A stretch of 64,000 bases of DNA from Candidatus Peregrinibacteria bacterium. Its GTDB lineage: Bacteria > Patescibacteriota > Gracilibacteria > UBA1369. Where the stretch lies: NCBI GenBank assembly GCA_020851415.1, contig JADZCU010000050.1, forward strand, positions 50,475-114,474, in the 5' to 3' direction. Position numbers and translations under genes: made by a program. Shown one piece after another: positions 10,170-19,131 of this stretch (positions within the stretch are counted from its first letter, which is position 1; each line of letters starts with the position of its first letter). The notes beneath the pieces were generated by a model that made no database searches, had not been told where the DNA came from, and saw only the letters and a list, made by a program, of their open reading frames with translations.

Positions 10170-11177
10170 TTAGTTGGTTGGCGGAATATATTGGAGCTCT
10201 TGTGCTTCACAGGCGGTGAAAGCTGCCAAATCGGCAATGTCTTCAGCTGAACAACCGCGTGAGAGATCGTTTACGGGTTTTTTTAAGCCTTGCAAAATTG
10301 GACCTATGGCTTTTGCTTTTGCTAATCTTTCCACCAGTTTGTAGGCAATGTTTCCGGCCTGGAGATCCGGGAATATGAGAATATTGGCATCGCCCTGGAT
10401 TTTTGAGTTTGGGTATTTGCGTGCGGCTATCTCCGGCACCAATGCCGCGTCCACTTGCATTTCTCCATCAATGATTAGATCTGGTCTGCGGTCATGGATG
10501 AGCTGAATTGCTTCTCTTACTTTATCTACCATTGGATGTTTTGCAGAGCCGTTGGTGGAAAATGAGAGCATGGCAACTCGGGGCTCTATGCCGAAGCGTT
10601 TGGCGGTTTCTGCAGTGTCTATGGCTATGTCAGCCAGATCGTGTGAGTTTGGATCTATGTTGACTGCGCAATCGGCAAAAAGCAGCAGGCGACTTTCCAT
10701 AACCATGAAAAAAATACCTGACACTTTGTGAAATTTTTCTTTGGTTTTAATGATTTGCAGAGCGGGTCTTACCGTTGATCCTGTTGAGGATGTTGCACCC
10801 GATACCAGTCCGTCAACTTCTCCCATTTCAACCACCATGACGGAGAAATAATTTATATCCAGCATGAGTTTTTTTGCTTCATCCAGTGTCATACCTTTAT
10901 TTTTGCGTACTTCAAAAAGGGCTGCCGCGTATTTTTCTTGCAGCGCGGCGTCGGTTTGATCTATGAATGTTACTTTGCTCCAATCGATCTGGAGCCCCAG
11001 TTTAGCTGCCTGGTCTTTGATGACTGTTTCTTTGCCCAACAGAACGGGTTGTACGGTTTGCTCTTTTACGATGATTTCTATGGCTTTGAGAGTGCGATCA
11101 TCAAAAGACTCGGGGAACAGGATCTTTTTATGAAGGCTTTTAGCCCTTTGTTTGATGTCTTGAATGAGATTGATCAT
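10170..11177 (-). CDS. pta: Phosphate acetyltransferase
   Basis: FPESFDDRTLKA, GLVSGATSSTGSTVRPALQIIKT, GPILQGLKKPVNDLSRGCSAEDI. Confidence 0.93.
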   Translation of the reverse strand: MINLIQDIKQRAKSLHKKILFPESFDDRTLKAIEIIVKEQTVQPVLLGKETVIKDQAAKLGLQIDWSKVTFIDQTDAALQEKYAAALFEVRKNKGMTLDEAKKLMLDINYFSVMVVEMGEVDGLVSGATSSTGSTVRPALQIIKTKEKFHKVSGIFFMVMESRLLLFADCAVNIDPNSHDLADIAIDTAETAKRFGIEPRVAMLSFSTNGSAKHPMVDKVREAIQLIHDRRPDLIIDGEMQVDAALVPEIAARKYPNSKIQGDANILIFPDLQAGNIAYKLVERLAKAKAIGPILQGLKKPVNDLSRGCSAEDIADLAAFTACEAQELQYIPPTN

Positions 11178-11281
11178 ACTTTTTGTGTTTTCGTTTTAAT
11201 TTATATTATTTTAGCATTTTTTTGAATTTTTGGCAAAGTTATGCGGTGTCTTGCGAACTTGGGTGGGTGTATGTGAAAAGT

Positions 11282-11316
11282 TTATCGTTATTTCACTTTT
11301 TGGGTCACTACGATAA
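11282..11316. promoter_or_regulatory. Candidate operator: TTATCGT-N21-ACGATAA inverted repeat
   Basis: Perfect 7-bp arms at 11282-11288 and 11310-11316, directly upstream of an extended -10 for the GH1 gene. Confidence 0.35.
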
Positions 11317-11325
11317 GAGATTTTG

Positions 11326-11334
11326 TGGTATAAT
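11326..11334 (+). promoter_or_regulatory. Extended -10 promoter element (TGGTATAAT)
   Basis: TGnTATAAT, 24 nt upstream of the GH1 ATG. Confidence 0.6.
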
Positions 11335-11357
11335 GTTCTGAAATTATCTTTTGTTTT

Positions 11358-12554
11358 ATGTCACAGGGAAAATTTTATTTTGGAGCTGCAACATCCGCCC
11401 ACCAGGTGGAGGGTAATAATGTTCACAGCGATTGGTGGAAATTTGAGCGTGAAGTTCAGGCAAAAGAAGGGTTTATGTCTGGTAAGGCAACCAACCATTA
11501 TGAACTTTATGATCATGATTTTGCTTTGGCATCTAAACTTGGTCATGACGCGCACCGTTTTTCAATTGAGTGGGCGCGCGTGGAGCCTGAGGAGGGAAAA
11601 TTTGATGAGAAAGTTTTGCAACACTATAAAGATGTTTTTAGAAGCTTGAAAAAACATGGATTGAAACCTTTTGTAACTTTGTGGCATTTTACTTTTCCTC
11701 AATGGTTTGCTGAAAAAGGCGCTTTTGCTAGAAGGGAAAATATTTCATGCTTTGTGAAATTTTGTGAAAAAATTACTGATTTTTTTCAGGATGAACTTGA
11801 GTATGTGATGACTATTAACGAGCCGGAAGTGTATTTATACTATTCATATCTGGAAGGAAGATGGCCGCCTTTGCAGAAAAGTATGATAACTTTTTGGAAA
11901 GTTTACGGGAATCTTATTGAGGCGCATAAACAGGTTTACGTTGCGATGAAAAAGTTGAATCCAAAGTTGCAAATCGGCATTGCTAAAAATAATCCGGCGT
12001 TTTCACCGGGCAGACATAACAGTGGTTTGGATAAGGCACTGGTTCTTTTAATGAAGTATATGTGGAACCATATGTTTTTGGATAAGATTAAAAAGTATCA
12101 GGACTTTATAGGACTGAATTATTATTTTCACCGCAGTTTGAAATTTGATTTAAAATTACTGGGGCAATTTTTTATTTATCCGTGCAATTCGTGTGATACA
12201 ACGGATATGGGATGGGAGGTTTATCCACAGGGGATAGCCGGACTTTTACGTGACCTGTGGAAGCGCTACCGCAAGCCGATTATCGTTACAGAAAACGGCG
12301 TTGCGGATCATACGGATAGGCTGCGCGGAAAGTACATCACAGACATTCTTGAACACATAGATAATGTCCGAAAAGACGGGGTGCAGGTGTTTGGATATTT
12401 GCATTGGGCAATGACCGATAATTTTGAATGGGCTGACGGTTTTGATCCGCGTTTTGGTCTGGTGGAAGTGAACTACAAAAATTTTGCCAGAACTCCACGA
12501 CCTTCGGCTTATATTTATCAGAAACTGATTGAAAAATACCGACATCAGAAATAA
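11358..12554 (+). CDS. Glycoside hydrolase family 1 (beta-glucosidase-like)
   Basis: FYFGAATSAHQVEG, FSIEWARVEPEEG, YVMTINEPEVY (acid/base), IIVTENGVADHTD (nucleophile). Confidence 0.9.
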   Translation: MSQGKFYFGAATSAHQVEGNNVHSDWWKFEREVQAKEGFMSGKATNHYELYDHDFALASKLGHDAHRFSIEWARVEPEEGKFDEKVLQHYKDVFRSLKKHGLKPFVTLWHFTFPQWFAEKGAFARRENISCFVKFCEKITDFFQDELEYVMTINEPEVYLYYSYLEGRWPPLQKSMITFWKVYGNLIEAHKQVYVAMKKLNPKLQIGIAKNNPAFSPGRHNSGLDKALVLLMKYMWNHMFLDKIKKYQDFIGLNYYFHRSLKFDLKLLGQFFIYPCNSCDTTDMGWEVYPQGIAGLLRDLWKRYRKPIIVTENGVADHTDRLRGKYITDILEHIDNVRKDGVQVFGYLHWAMTDNFEWADGFDPRFGLVEVNYKNFARTPRPSAYIYQKLIEKYRHQK

Positions 12555-12596
12555 GCGTTTTCTGGTAGGTTAATTTTTATTTATATACGGGTTTTG

Positions 12597-13292
12597 TTAT
12601 TTTAGAAGCACTGCTTTTGCCAGTTGGCGGATCATCATTTCGCTGTAAATAAGCGGTAATTGCCACCACTTGAGATCGTGACTTACAATGTCGATCCTTT
12701 TTTCCCGCATGGCTTTGAAAATGGCTTCGGTGGTTTTTTCTTTGGCATCGACCAATGTATAACCTTGATCGAAATATCTCAGTAGGTGATTGTCGCTGGT
12801 GGCTATCATGGGCAGGTTGTGTTTTTCTGCAGTTTTCACAGCCTTGGTATTGTATTTGTTAATGCATTTTGTGTGGAACCATGAGTATTCGACCGCATCA
12901 AAAAGGTCGATGTTTGCATCCAGATGTTTTTTGAGAGCAATGGACGCCGGATAATAAGGGTGCGCCGCAATGATGAAACAGTCCGGTTTTACTTGTCTGT
13001 ATGTTCTGAGGTCGTCGAAAGTTTTAATGTTCTGGGCGCGAATATCTGCATTCAGAATAAGAACATGCTTTTTGAGGATACTTTTTTCAATCGCAGGGAT
13101 AAGTAAAATACGTTTTTTTTCAGCGTATTTTTTGAGGCTGTCGTTGAAAATCACAACGTTGTGGCAAGTTATCGCCAGGACGTCATAGCCAAGTTTTGCA
13201 GCCCGGTCTATGGCTTCATGCTCACTATGAGCAATGCCATCAATCGGATCCTGTTTGGTGTGCATGTGGAACTGAACTTTGAGTTTAGCCAT
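12597..13292 (-). CDS. PHP-domain metal-dependent phosphoesterase
   Basis: QFHMHTKQDP-IDGIAHSEHEAIDRAAKLGYDVLAITCHN; AAHPYYP; SDNH. Start set at MAKLKVQFHMHT. Confidence 0.8.
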   Translation of the reverse strand: MAKLKVQFHMHTKQDPIDGIAHSEHEAIDRAAKLGYDVLAITCHNVVIFNDSLKKYAEKKRILLIPAIEKSILKKHVLILNADIRAQNIKTFDDLRTYRQVKPDCFIIAAHPYYPASIALKKHLDANIDLFDAVEYSWFHTKCINKYNTKAVKTAEKHNLPMIATSDNHLLRYFDQGYTLVDAKEKTTEAIFKAMREKRIDIVSHDLKWWQLPLIYSEMMIRQLAKAVLLK

Positions 13293-13348
13293 GGCAAAAT
13301 AATGACACACGGGAAATGTCTTTTGGCATCCCCTGAAATAAGAGGGGA

Positions 13349-13567
13349 CTATTCGGTTACTTTTTTGATTGCTGCAGCTGCGTCGTTGACCTCCTGTACT
13401 TTCTTATCAATCTGATTCTTGGTTTTTACTACTTCCTGGGAAGTGCTTTCGTAACTTCTGGTGACATCGGTTTTTACTTTATCTGCCTGTTCTTGAAGTT
13501 GCTGGCAACCGGTGAGGGCGAATACCGTTATAATCGCGGTGAGTGAGAGGAAAGCAGTTTTTTTCAT
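13349..13567 (-). CDS. Small lipoprotein
   Basis: MKKTAFLSLTAIITVFALTGC signal peptide with lipobox; 72 aa. Confidence 0.75.
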   Translation of the reverse strand: MKKTAFLSLTAIITVFALTGCQQLQEQADKVKTDVTRSYESTSQEVVKTKNQIDKKVQEVNDAAAAIKKVTE

Positions 13568-13914
13568 CAGGATTCTTTGGTAAAAAATTCTTTGAAGTCT
13601 CCGTTGAAGGAGTTGAGAAAATTGTGGATATCCAAAATGTCGTTTTCGTTCACCGGAATGTTGCGGTGTGTACGAATATTCATTTTGCTCATATCCGGAA
13701 GTGTCTGTTCGATTTCGTCGCCTTCCTGTTCGGAAATGGTGACATGGACGATGACCTGGTTATTGCAGTTGAAACATGACATATGAAAAAGTCCTTCGTT
13801 TTGAATCGTCGTGAGAACACGAATGCCGTCTTCGATAAATTTCTTGTTGCACTGAGAACAAGGAACTATCTTTTTGAGTTGTTTAATAATCTCTTTTAAT
13901 TCAGCAAAGTTCAT
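13567..13914 (-). CDS. Hypothetical protein with two Cys pairs (zinc-ribbon-like)
   Basis: CSQCNKKF and CFNCNNQ; TGA stop overlaps the ATG of the downstream lipoprotein (TGATG). Confidence 0.6.
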   Translation of the reverse strand: MNFAELKEIIKQLKKIVPCSQCNKKFIEDGIRVLTTIQNEGLFHMSCFNCNNQVIVHVTISEQEGDEIEQTLPDMSKMNIRTHRNIPVNENDILDIHNFLNSFNGDFKEFFTKES

Positions 13915-13988
13915 ATGTGTTCAATCAGGTTCTAACAGCTCAATAGTGCCTTTACATTGGCATGTTGTAAAGGGCAAAATTTCTTGAA

Positions 13989-15587
13989 TTAACCGAAGAA
14001 TTTTGCCTTTGCATCCTTCAATCTTTTGAGACTTTCTTCTTTGCCAAGTGCCCAAAGAAGTTCAAAAACTCCGGGTGAAAATTGTTCTCCGGTGAGGGCT
14101 ACCCGCATCGGCCATAAGAGTTGTCCGTTTTTGATGCCCAGGTCTGTTACCAGCTTGAGTAAACTTTCCTGAAGAGCTTGCATTGAATCAAAGTTTTCGA
14201 AGCTTTCGAGTGTTTTGGCACTTTCGGATAGTGCTTTGGCACACATGGCGTCATCTACGCCCATTTTAGCATTCATAAAGAGATCTTTTGAGCAGTCGGT
14301 AACATTGAAATAGAACTTAATATGTTGTTCCACTTCGTTTGGGTTGCGGAGAATTTTTTCTTCGATGGTGATGAGTTTTTGAGCAATGCGTGTATCGGAC
14401 AACCATTCGCGGAACAGGTGTGTTCCACAGATTTTTATGAGTTCATCACCGCGAACTTTGGCAAATTCGTTGGCGTTTTTGATGTTCGCAAAAAGATACT
14501 GTTTTTCGCCTTTTGGGCTGGTCTGAATTTGTACGGATGCATCGATTTTTTTGGCTTCTGCCTCTAGTTTTTCATGGTATCCTTTTTTCTGCCATTGGAA
14601 GTTGAACCAGTTGAGTTTTTCAACATCAAAAATTGCTCCGGCCTTGTGAACTTTTTCCAAGGAAAAGTTTTGAATGAGATCATCAATTGAGAAGATTTCT
14701 TCTTCAACGCCTTTTCCTGGATGCCAACCCAGCAGCACGATGAAATTTATCAGGGCTTCTTTGGTGTAGCCTTTTTGGATGTAGTCTTCCACGCTCACAT
14801 CGCCCTGGCGTTTTGAGAGTTTGCTTTTATCTTTGTTGAGCAGTAAGGGGATGTGCGCATATTCTGGCGGCAGCCAGCCAAAAGATTTATATAATAATAT
14901 GTGTTTTGGCGTAGATGGAAGCCATTCTTCACCACGAATTGCGTGAGTTATTTGCATGAGATGATCATCAACCACGTTGGCTAAATGATAGGTCGGGAAG
15001 TTGTCTGATTTCATTAAAACCTGGTCGTCGACATTGGACGTATCGAAAACTACGACGCCACGAATGAGGTCTGTGAAGCGGAGTTTTTCACCGTGAGGAA
15101 TTTTTTGGCGGATGACGAAAGGTGTTCCGGCATCTTTTTTTGCCTGGATTTCTTCCGGCGTCAGCTTGAGACACATGCGGTCGTACATTGGCGCCATTTT
15201 CATTGCCTCCTGTTTTTTGCGCATTTCATCCAGTCTTTCTGGGGTACAGAAACATGGATACGCTGCACCTTTTTCAACCAACATTTGGGCATGCTCTCTA
15301 TAGAGCTCTGTTCTTTCAGATTGAATGTATGGTCCAACGTCACCTTTTTGTTCTATTTTGCCATCTTGTAAGTATGGACCTTCGTCATTGTGGAGTCCCG
15401 CCCACTCCAATGTTTTGAGCAGATTTTCCAAAGCTCCTTCTACATAACGTTTTTGGTCGGTGTCTTCAATGCGGAGTAAAAACTGGCCTCCATTTTTTTT
15501 GGCGAAAAGATAGCTGTAAAGGGCTGTGCGAAGGCCACCAACGTGTAAATAGCCTGTCGGGGACGGAGCGAATCGGGTGCGGACCAT
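13989..15587 (-). CDS. gltX: Glutamyl-tRNA synthetase
   Basis: VRTRFAPSPTGYLHVGGLRTALYSY (HIGH) and KLSKRQGD (KMSKS). Confidence 0.96.
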   Translation of the reverse strand: MVRTRFAPSPTGYLHVGGLRTALYSYLFAKKNGGQFLLRIEDTDQKRYVEGALENLLKTLEWAGLHNDEGPYLQDGKIEQKGDVGPYIQSERTELYREHAQMLVEKGAAYPCFCTPERLDEMRKKQEAMKMAPMYDRMCLKLTPEEIQAKKDAGTPFVIRQKIPHGEKLRFTDLIRGVVVFDTSNVDDQVLMKSDNFPTYHLANVVDDHLMQITHAIRGEEWLPSTPKHILLYKSFGWLPPEYAHIPLLLNKDKSKLSKRQGDVSVEDYIQKGYTKEALINFIVLLGWHPGKGVEEEIFSIDDLIQNFSLEKVHKAGAIFDVEKLNWFNFQWQKKGYHEKLEAEAKKIDASVQIQTSPKGEKQYLFANIKNANEFAKVRGDELIKICGTHLFREWLSDTRIAQKLITIEEKILRNPNEVEQHIKFYFNVTDCSKDLFMNAKMGVDDAMCAKALSESAKTLESFENFDSMQALQESLLKLVTDLGIKNGQLLWPMRVALTGEQFSPGVFELLWALGKEESLKRLKDAKAKFFG

Positions 15588-15691
15588 AAAGAAAATTCAG
15601 AAATAGATGTACGCGGCTTATGATAGCAACTTTTGACGCTTCCCAAAAGGGTTTTTTAATGTATAATTAAGTCGTTTATTTTTCTGTTATT

Positions 15692-18031
15692 ATGGCTCGT
15701 AAACGTCGAACATCTTCCCGTAAAAAATCGACCAGGAAAGTTACCCTGGATTTGAAGTCTTCCGTAATGCGTGAAATATGGGCGGTTACGTATTTTGCCT
15801 TTGGTGTTTGTACATATTTGAGTATTAATAACGGGTTTGGATTGGTTGGCGAAGTCCTAATGGGCTTTTTGCGTCCTGTTTTAGGATGGGGCGTGAATAT
15901 TTTGCCGATCCTCTTTATTGGTGCGGCGGTGGCGTTGCTGTTTTCCAAGAAAGTTGTTTTTCCGGCATCCCGAATTATTGGTATTAATTTTCTTTTGGTT
16001 TCGGGGTTAAGTATTTTGCATCTTTCGGTGCCGATGGATGCTTTGTATAGTGAAGCTCAAAATGGTCATTATGGCGGATACATTGGTTTTGTAATGAATT
16101 TTTTGTTCCGTGAGCTTTTGAATGTCGGTCATTTGGGTGCGAGTGCCATTTATTTTACGATACTGGTTATTGGCACGCTTCTGACTTTTGAGATTTCACT
16201 CCGACAGGTAATGGCGTTTATGAAACCTGATATTAAGATTGTTCGAAAAAAAGTTGCCCGTGGACGTGTTGAAGAACAGGAGGTTGAGGAAGAGGAACGT
16301 GAGGAACAGACTGAGGAGGCAGAAAATATTTTGGATGAAGAGGAGGAAGGAGAGATTTCTGAAGAGGATTTTGAACGGGAAAGAAATAAAGCCCGCCAAA
16401 GTGACGCTGATCTTGAAGTTTTGACTATCAAGCGTCCAGAGATTCAAGTTGCCGCTGAGAAAACCAAGGAAAGAAAAATTAAGATTATTGAAGAGGATGA
16501 ACAGCCTGTTCAGGCTTTGGAGTCTGATGGCGAAACGTATGTTTGGTCGCCGCCTTCCCTGGATTTACTTGATCCACCGGTGGGTGATATTGCCCAGGAT
16601 GATGCGCTTTTGAAAGATAATGCTAAAAAGATCCGCGATAAATTACATCAGTTTGGTATTGATGTGGAGATGCATGAGGTTCATGTGGGGCCGACGGTTA
16701 TTCAATATACTTTGCGTCCGCATGAAGGAATTAAGCTTTCTAAAATCACCGGTTTGAAGAGTGATTTAGCCTTGGCTCTCGCGGCTAAAGCGATTCGTAT
16801 TGAGGCGCCGATTCCGGGTAAATCTTTGGTTGGTATTGAGGTTCCCAACGATCATCGTTCGATTGTTCATCTTCGGGAACTTTTGGAGAGCAAAGAGTTT
16901 AGTGAAATTAAATCGAATTTGCGTTTGCCGTTAGGTCGTGATGTGGCGGGAAAACCTGTTTGCGGAGATTTGGCTTCAATGCCACATTTGCTGGTTGCAG
17001 GTGCAACCGGTTCAGGCAAATCTGTTGGTATGAACAGCTTTTTGCTTTCAATGGTTTATCAAAATTCACCGGCTGATTTGCGCTTTATCATGATTGATCC
17101 AAAGCGTGTTGAGTTGAATACTTATAATGGGATTCCTCATTTACTCACTCCTGTTATTACTGATCCTGGAAAGGCTGCAATTGCTCTTCGTTGGGCTGTT
17201 GCTGAGATGAATCGTCGTTATCAGTTGTGTGCAGAGACGGGGCACAGAAACATTCAGGAGTTTAATGCCTGGGCAATGGAAGAAAAAGCACGCATTGAGG
17301 CTGAGATGGCAGAAAAAGCTAATACAGAGGTTGCGGAGGGTGAGGAAGTAGCACCTCCTCCAAAAATTCACCAAAAAATGCCAAACATCGTAATTGTTAT
17401 AGATGAGTTGGCGGATTTGATGATGGCTGCCGGTAAAGAGGTGGAAGCTTCCATTTGTCGTATTGCTCAAATGGCACGTGCGGTGGGCATGCACTTAATT
17501 GTGGCTACGCAGCGTCCATCTGTGGATGTTATTACCGGTTTGATTAAGGCGAATGTTCCAACACGTATCGCTTTTGCCGTGAGCTCCGGCATTGATTCTC
17601 GTACTATTTTGGATGGATCTGGAGCAGAGGATTTACTTGGTAAGGGTGATATGTTGTATTTGCCTGGCGGTATGAGCAGACCTCTTCGTATTCAGGGTAT
17701 TTATGTGTCTTCTAAGGAAATTGAGCGCGTTACCCTTAATATTAAGATTCAGGCTCCAGCCAACTATGTTGATGAGATTATTTCCCAAAAGGTAGCTCAA
17801 CAGAAGGTGCAGGGGATTCCGGAGAGTGACTTGGGTGAAGTTGATGATGATGGTTTATATCAACAGGCGATTGAGGTTATAGCTGAAAGCCGCAAGGCTT
17901 CAGCATCACTTTTGCAGAGAAGATTGAAGGTTGGGTATGCACGTGCCGCTCGAATGCTTGATTTGATGGAAGAAAACGGCCTGATTGGACCGGTGAACGG
18001 TGCCAAGGCGAGGGAGATTTATATAGACTGA
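15692..18031 (+). CDS. ftsK: DNA translocase FtsK/SpoIIIE
   Basis: N-terminal TM region, acidic linker, HLLVAGATGSGKSVGMNSFL Walker A, IVIVIDELADLMM Walker B, C-terminal winged-helix gamma-like region. Confidence 0.95.
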   Translation: MARKRRTSSRKKSTRKVTLDLKSSVMREIWAVTYFAFGVCTYLSINNGFGLVGEVLMGFLRPVLGWGVNILPILFIGAAVALLFSKKVVFPASRIIGINFLLVSGLSILHLSVPMDALYSEAQNGHYGGYIGFVMNFLFRELLNVGHLGASAIYFTILVIGTLLTFEISLRQVMAFMKPDIKIVRKKVARGRVEEQEVEEEEREEQTEEAENILDEEEEGEISEEDFERERNKARQSDADLEVLTIKRPEIQVAAEKTKERKIKIIEEDEQPVQALESDGETYVWSPPSLDLLDPPVGDIAQDDALLKDNAKKIRDKLHQFGIDVEMHEVHVGPTVIQYTLRPHEGIKLSKITGLKSDLALALAAKAIRIEAPIPGKSLVGIEVPNDHRSIVHLRELLESKEFSEIKSNLRLPLGRDVAGKPVCGDLASMPHLLVAGATGSGKSVGMNSFLLSMVYQNSPADLRFIMIDPKRVELNTYNGIPHLLTPVITDPGKAAIALRWAVAEMNRRYQLCAETGHRNIQEFNAWAMEEKARIEAEMAEKANTEVAEGEEVAPPPKIHQKMPNIVIVIDELADLMMAAGKEVEASICRIAQMARAVGMHLIVATQRPSVDVITGLIKANVPTRIAFAVSSGIDSRTILDGSGAEDLLGKGDMLYLPGGMSRPLRIQGIYVSSKEIERVTLNIKIQAPANYVDEIISQKVAQQKVQGIPESDLGEVDDDGLYQQAIEVIAESRKASASLLQRRLKVGYARAARMLDLMEENGLIGPVNGAKAREIYID

Positions 18032-18043
18032 TACCTTGTTGAT

Positions 18044-18069
18044 AAACCGCCCTGAAAAGCGGTTTTTTT
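18044..18069 (+). terminator. Rho-independent terminator of ftsK
   Basis: AAACCGC-N8-GCGGTTT followed by a T run. Confidence 0.85.
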
Positions 18070-18188
18070 GGCTTGTGTTCATGTTTTTTCTGTTTGTGTT
18101 TAGGGTATAGTTTTGACGTTTGTGCAACATATTTTCCGTGCAAACTGTAATGTTTTCCGTATAGTTGGGTACTAATAAATTAGGTGGT

Positions 18189-18239
18189 GTCAAAAAGTGT
18201 TGACTACTGCAGTTGACATTATGGTACATATATTATAAT
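18189..18239 (+). promoter_or_regulatory. Promoter/regulatory region of the lipoprotein array
   Basis: TTGACA (18213-18218), 15-nt spacer, TATAAT (18234-18239); overlapping GTCAA-N6-TTGAC inverted repeat (18189-18204). Confidence 0.55.
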
Positions 18240-18270
18240 ATACTTCCCCTAAATATTAATAATTATAATT

Positions 18271-19119
18271 ATGTCGTTAGATAACTTTAAATCATCTGTG
18301 GTTAGACCATCAAGTTCTAAGAGCAGAAAATTGGCTGCTGCATTGGGACTTATTTTGGGAAGTACTGCAGTGTCAGTTAGTGAAATGGGTTGTGGATTGG
18401 ATGTTCAAGGAACGGCAGATATTACTGGTGCAGGCGGTGAAGGTGGTACGGGTAACGAAGGCGGTACTGATGCCGGTGTGAATTCTGACGCAATTTTCCC
18501 GGTAGAAGATGCAAATATGGATACAGGAGATTTCCCGGATGCCAAAGAAGATGCGGATGCTGGCACTATGGACGCTGATACTAAGGATGCCGAAGCCGGC
18601 ATGGATGCAAGTAGTGATGCAGACGCGGATGTTATGGATGCTGATGCGGGACTTGATGCAAGTGCCGACGCAGATGCAGATGTTACGGATGCGGCTATAG
18701 ATGCCGATGCCGGTTGTGTTGATATTCCGGTTACTTTTAAAAATATGACTGAATATGTTTTGCGTGTTTACAGCGGTAGCTGTAGTCCAGCGGCTGTGAC
18801 ATATTCATCCTTGGGTAGTTTTACCGGTGCAGAGACAACTCTTTGTTTAAAGACTGGTGATATTGCTCTTTTACAGGTGCATGACGGTGCGGATGGTAAT
18901 GCTGTTGAGTTTGATACGACTGGTTTGCCTTTAGCTGTTAAGAAAGTTTCATTTGGTGTTACTACACCAATTAGTGAAGCTGAAGCGAATGCCTATTGTC
19001 CAGACTCTGCTGGTTGGTCAACTTTGAATGTTGCTTCGGATGATGTAAATCCGGCTGCGAACTCGTACAAATATCTGGGTGGATCTCCTAAATCAAATGG
19101 TTACAAAATTGTATTTTAA
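18271..19119 (+). CDS. Array member 1: putative surface lipoprotein, Asp/Ala-rich linker + conserved 4-Cys domain
   Basis: Hydrophobic N-term LAAALGLILGSTAVSVSEMGC; DADA-type repeats; C-terminal CVDIPVTF...TTPISEAEANAYC homologous to the next three ORFs. Confidence 0.8.
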   Translation: MSLDNFKSSVVRPSSSKSRKLAAALGLILGSTAVSVSEMGCGLDVQGTADITGAGGEGGTGNEGGTDAGVNSDAIFPVEDANMDTGDFPDAKEDADAGTMDADTKDAEAGMDASSDADADVMDADAGLDASADADADVTDAAIDADAGCVDIPVTFKNMTEYVLRVYSGSCSPAAVTYSSLGSFTGAETTLCLKTGDIALLQVHDGADGNAVEFDTTGLPLAVKKVSFGVTTPISEAEANAYCPDSAGWSTLNVASDDVNPAANSYKYLGGSPKSNGYKIVF

Positions 19120-19131
19120 TTATCATTTTGT

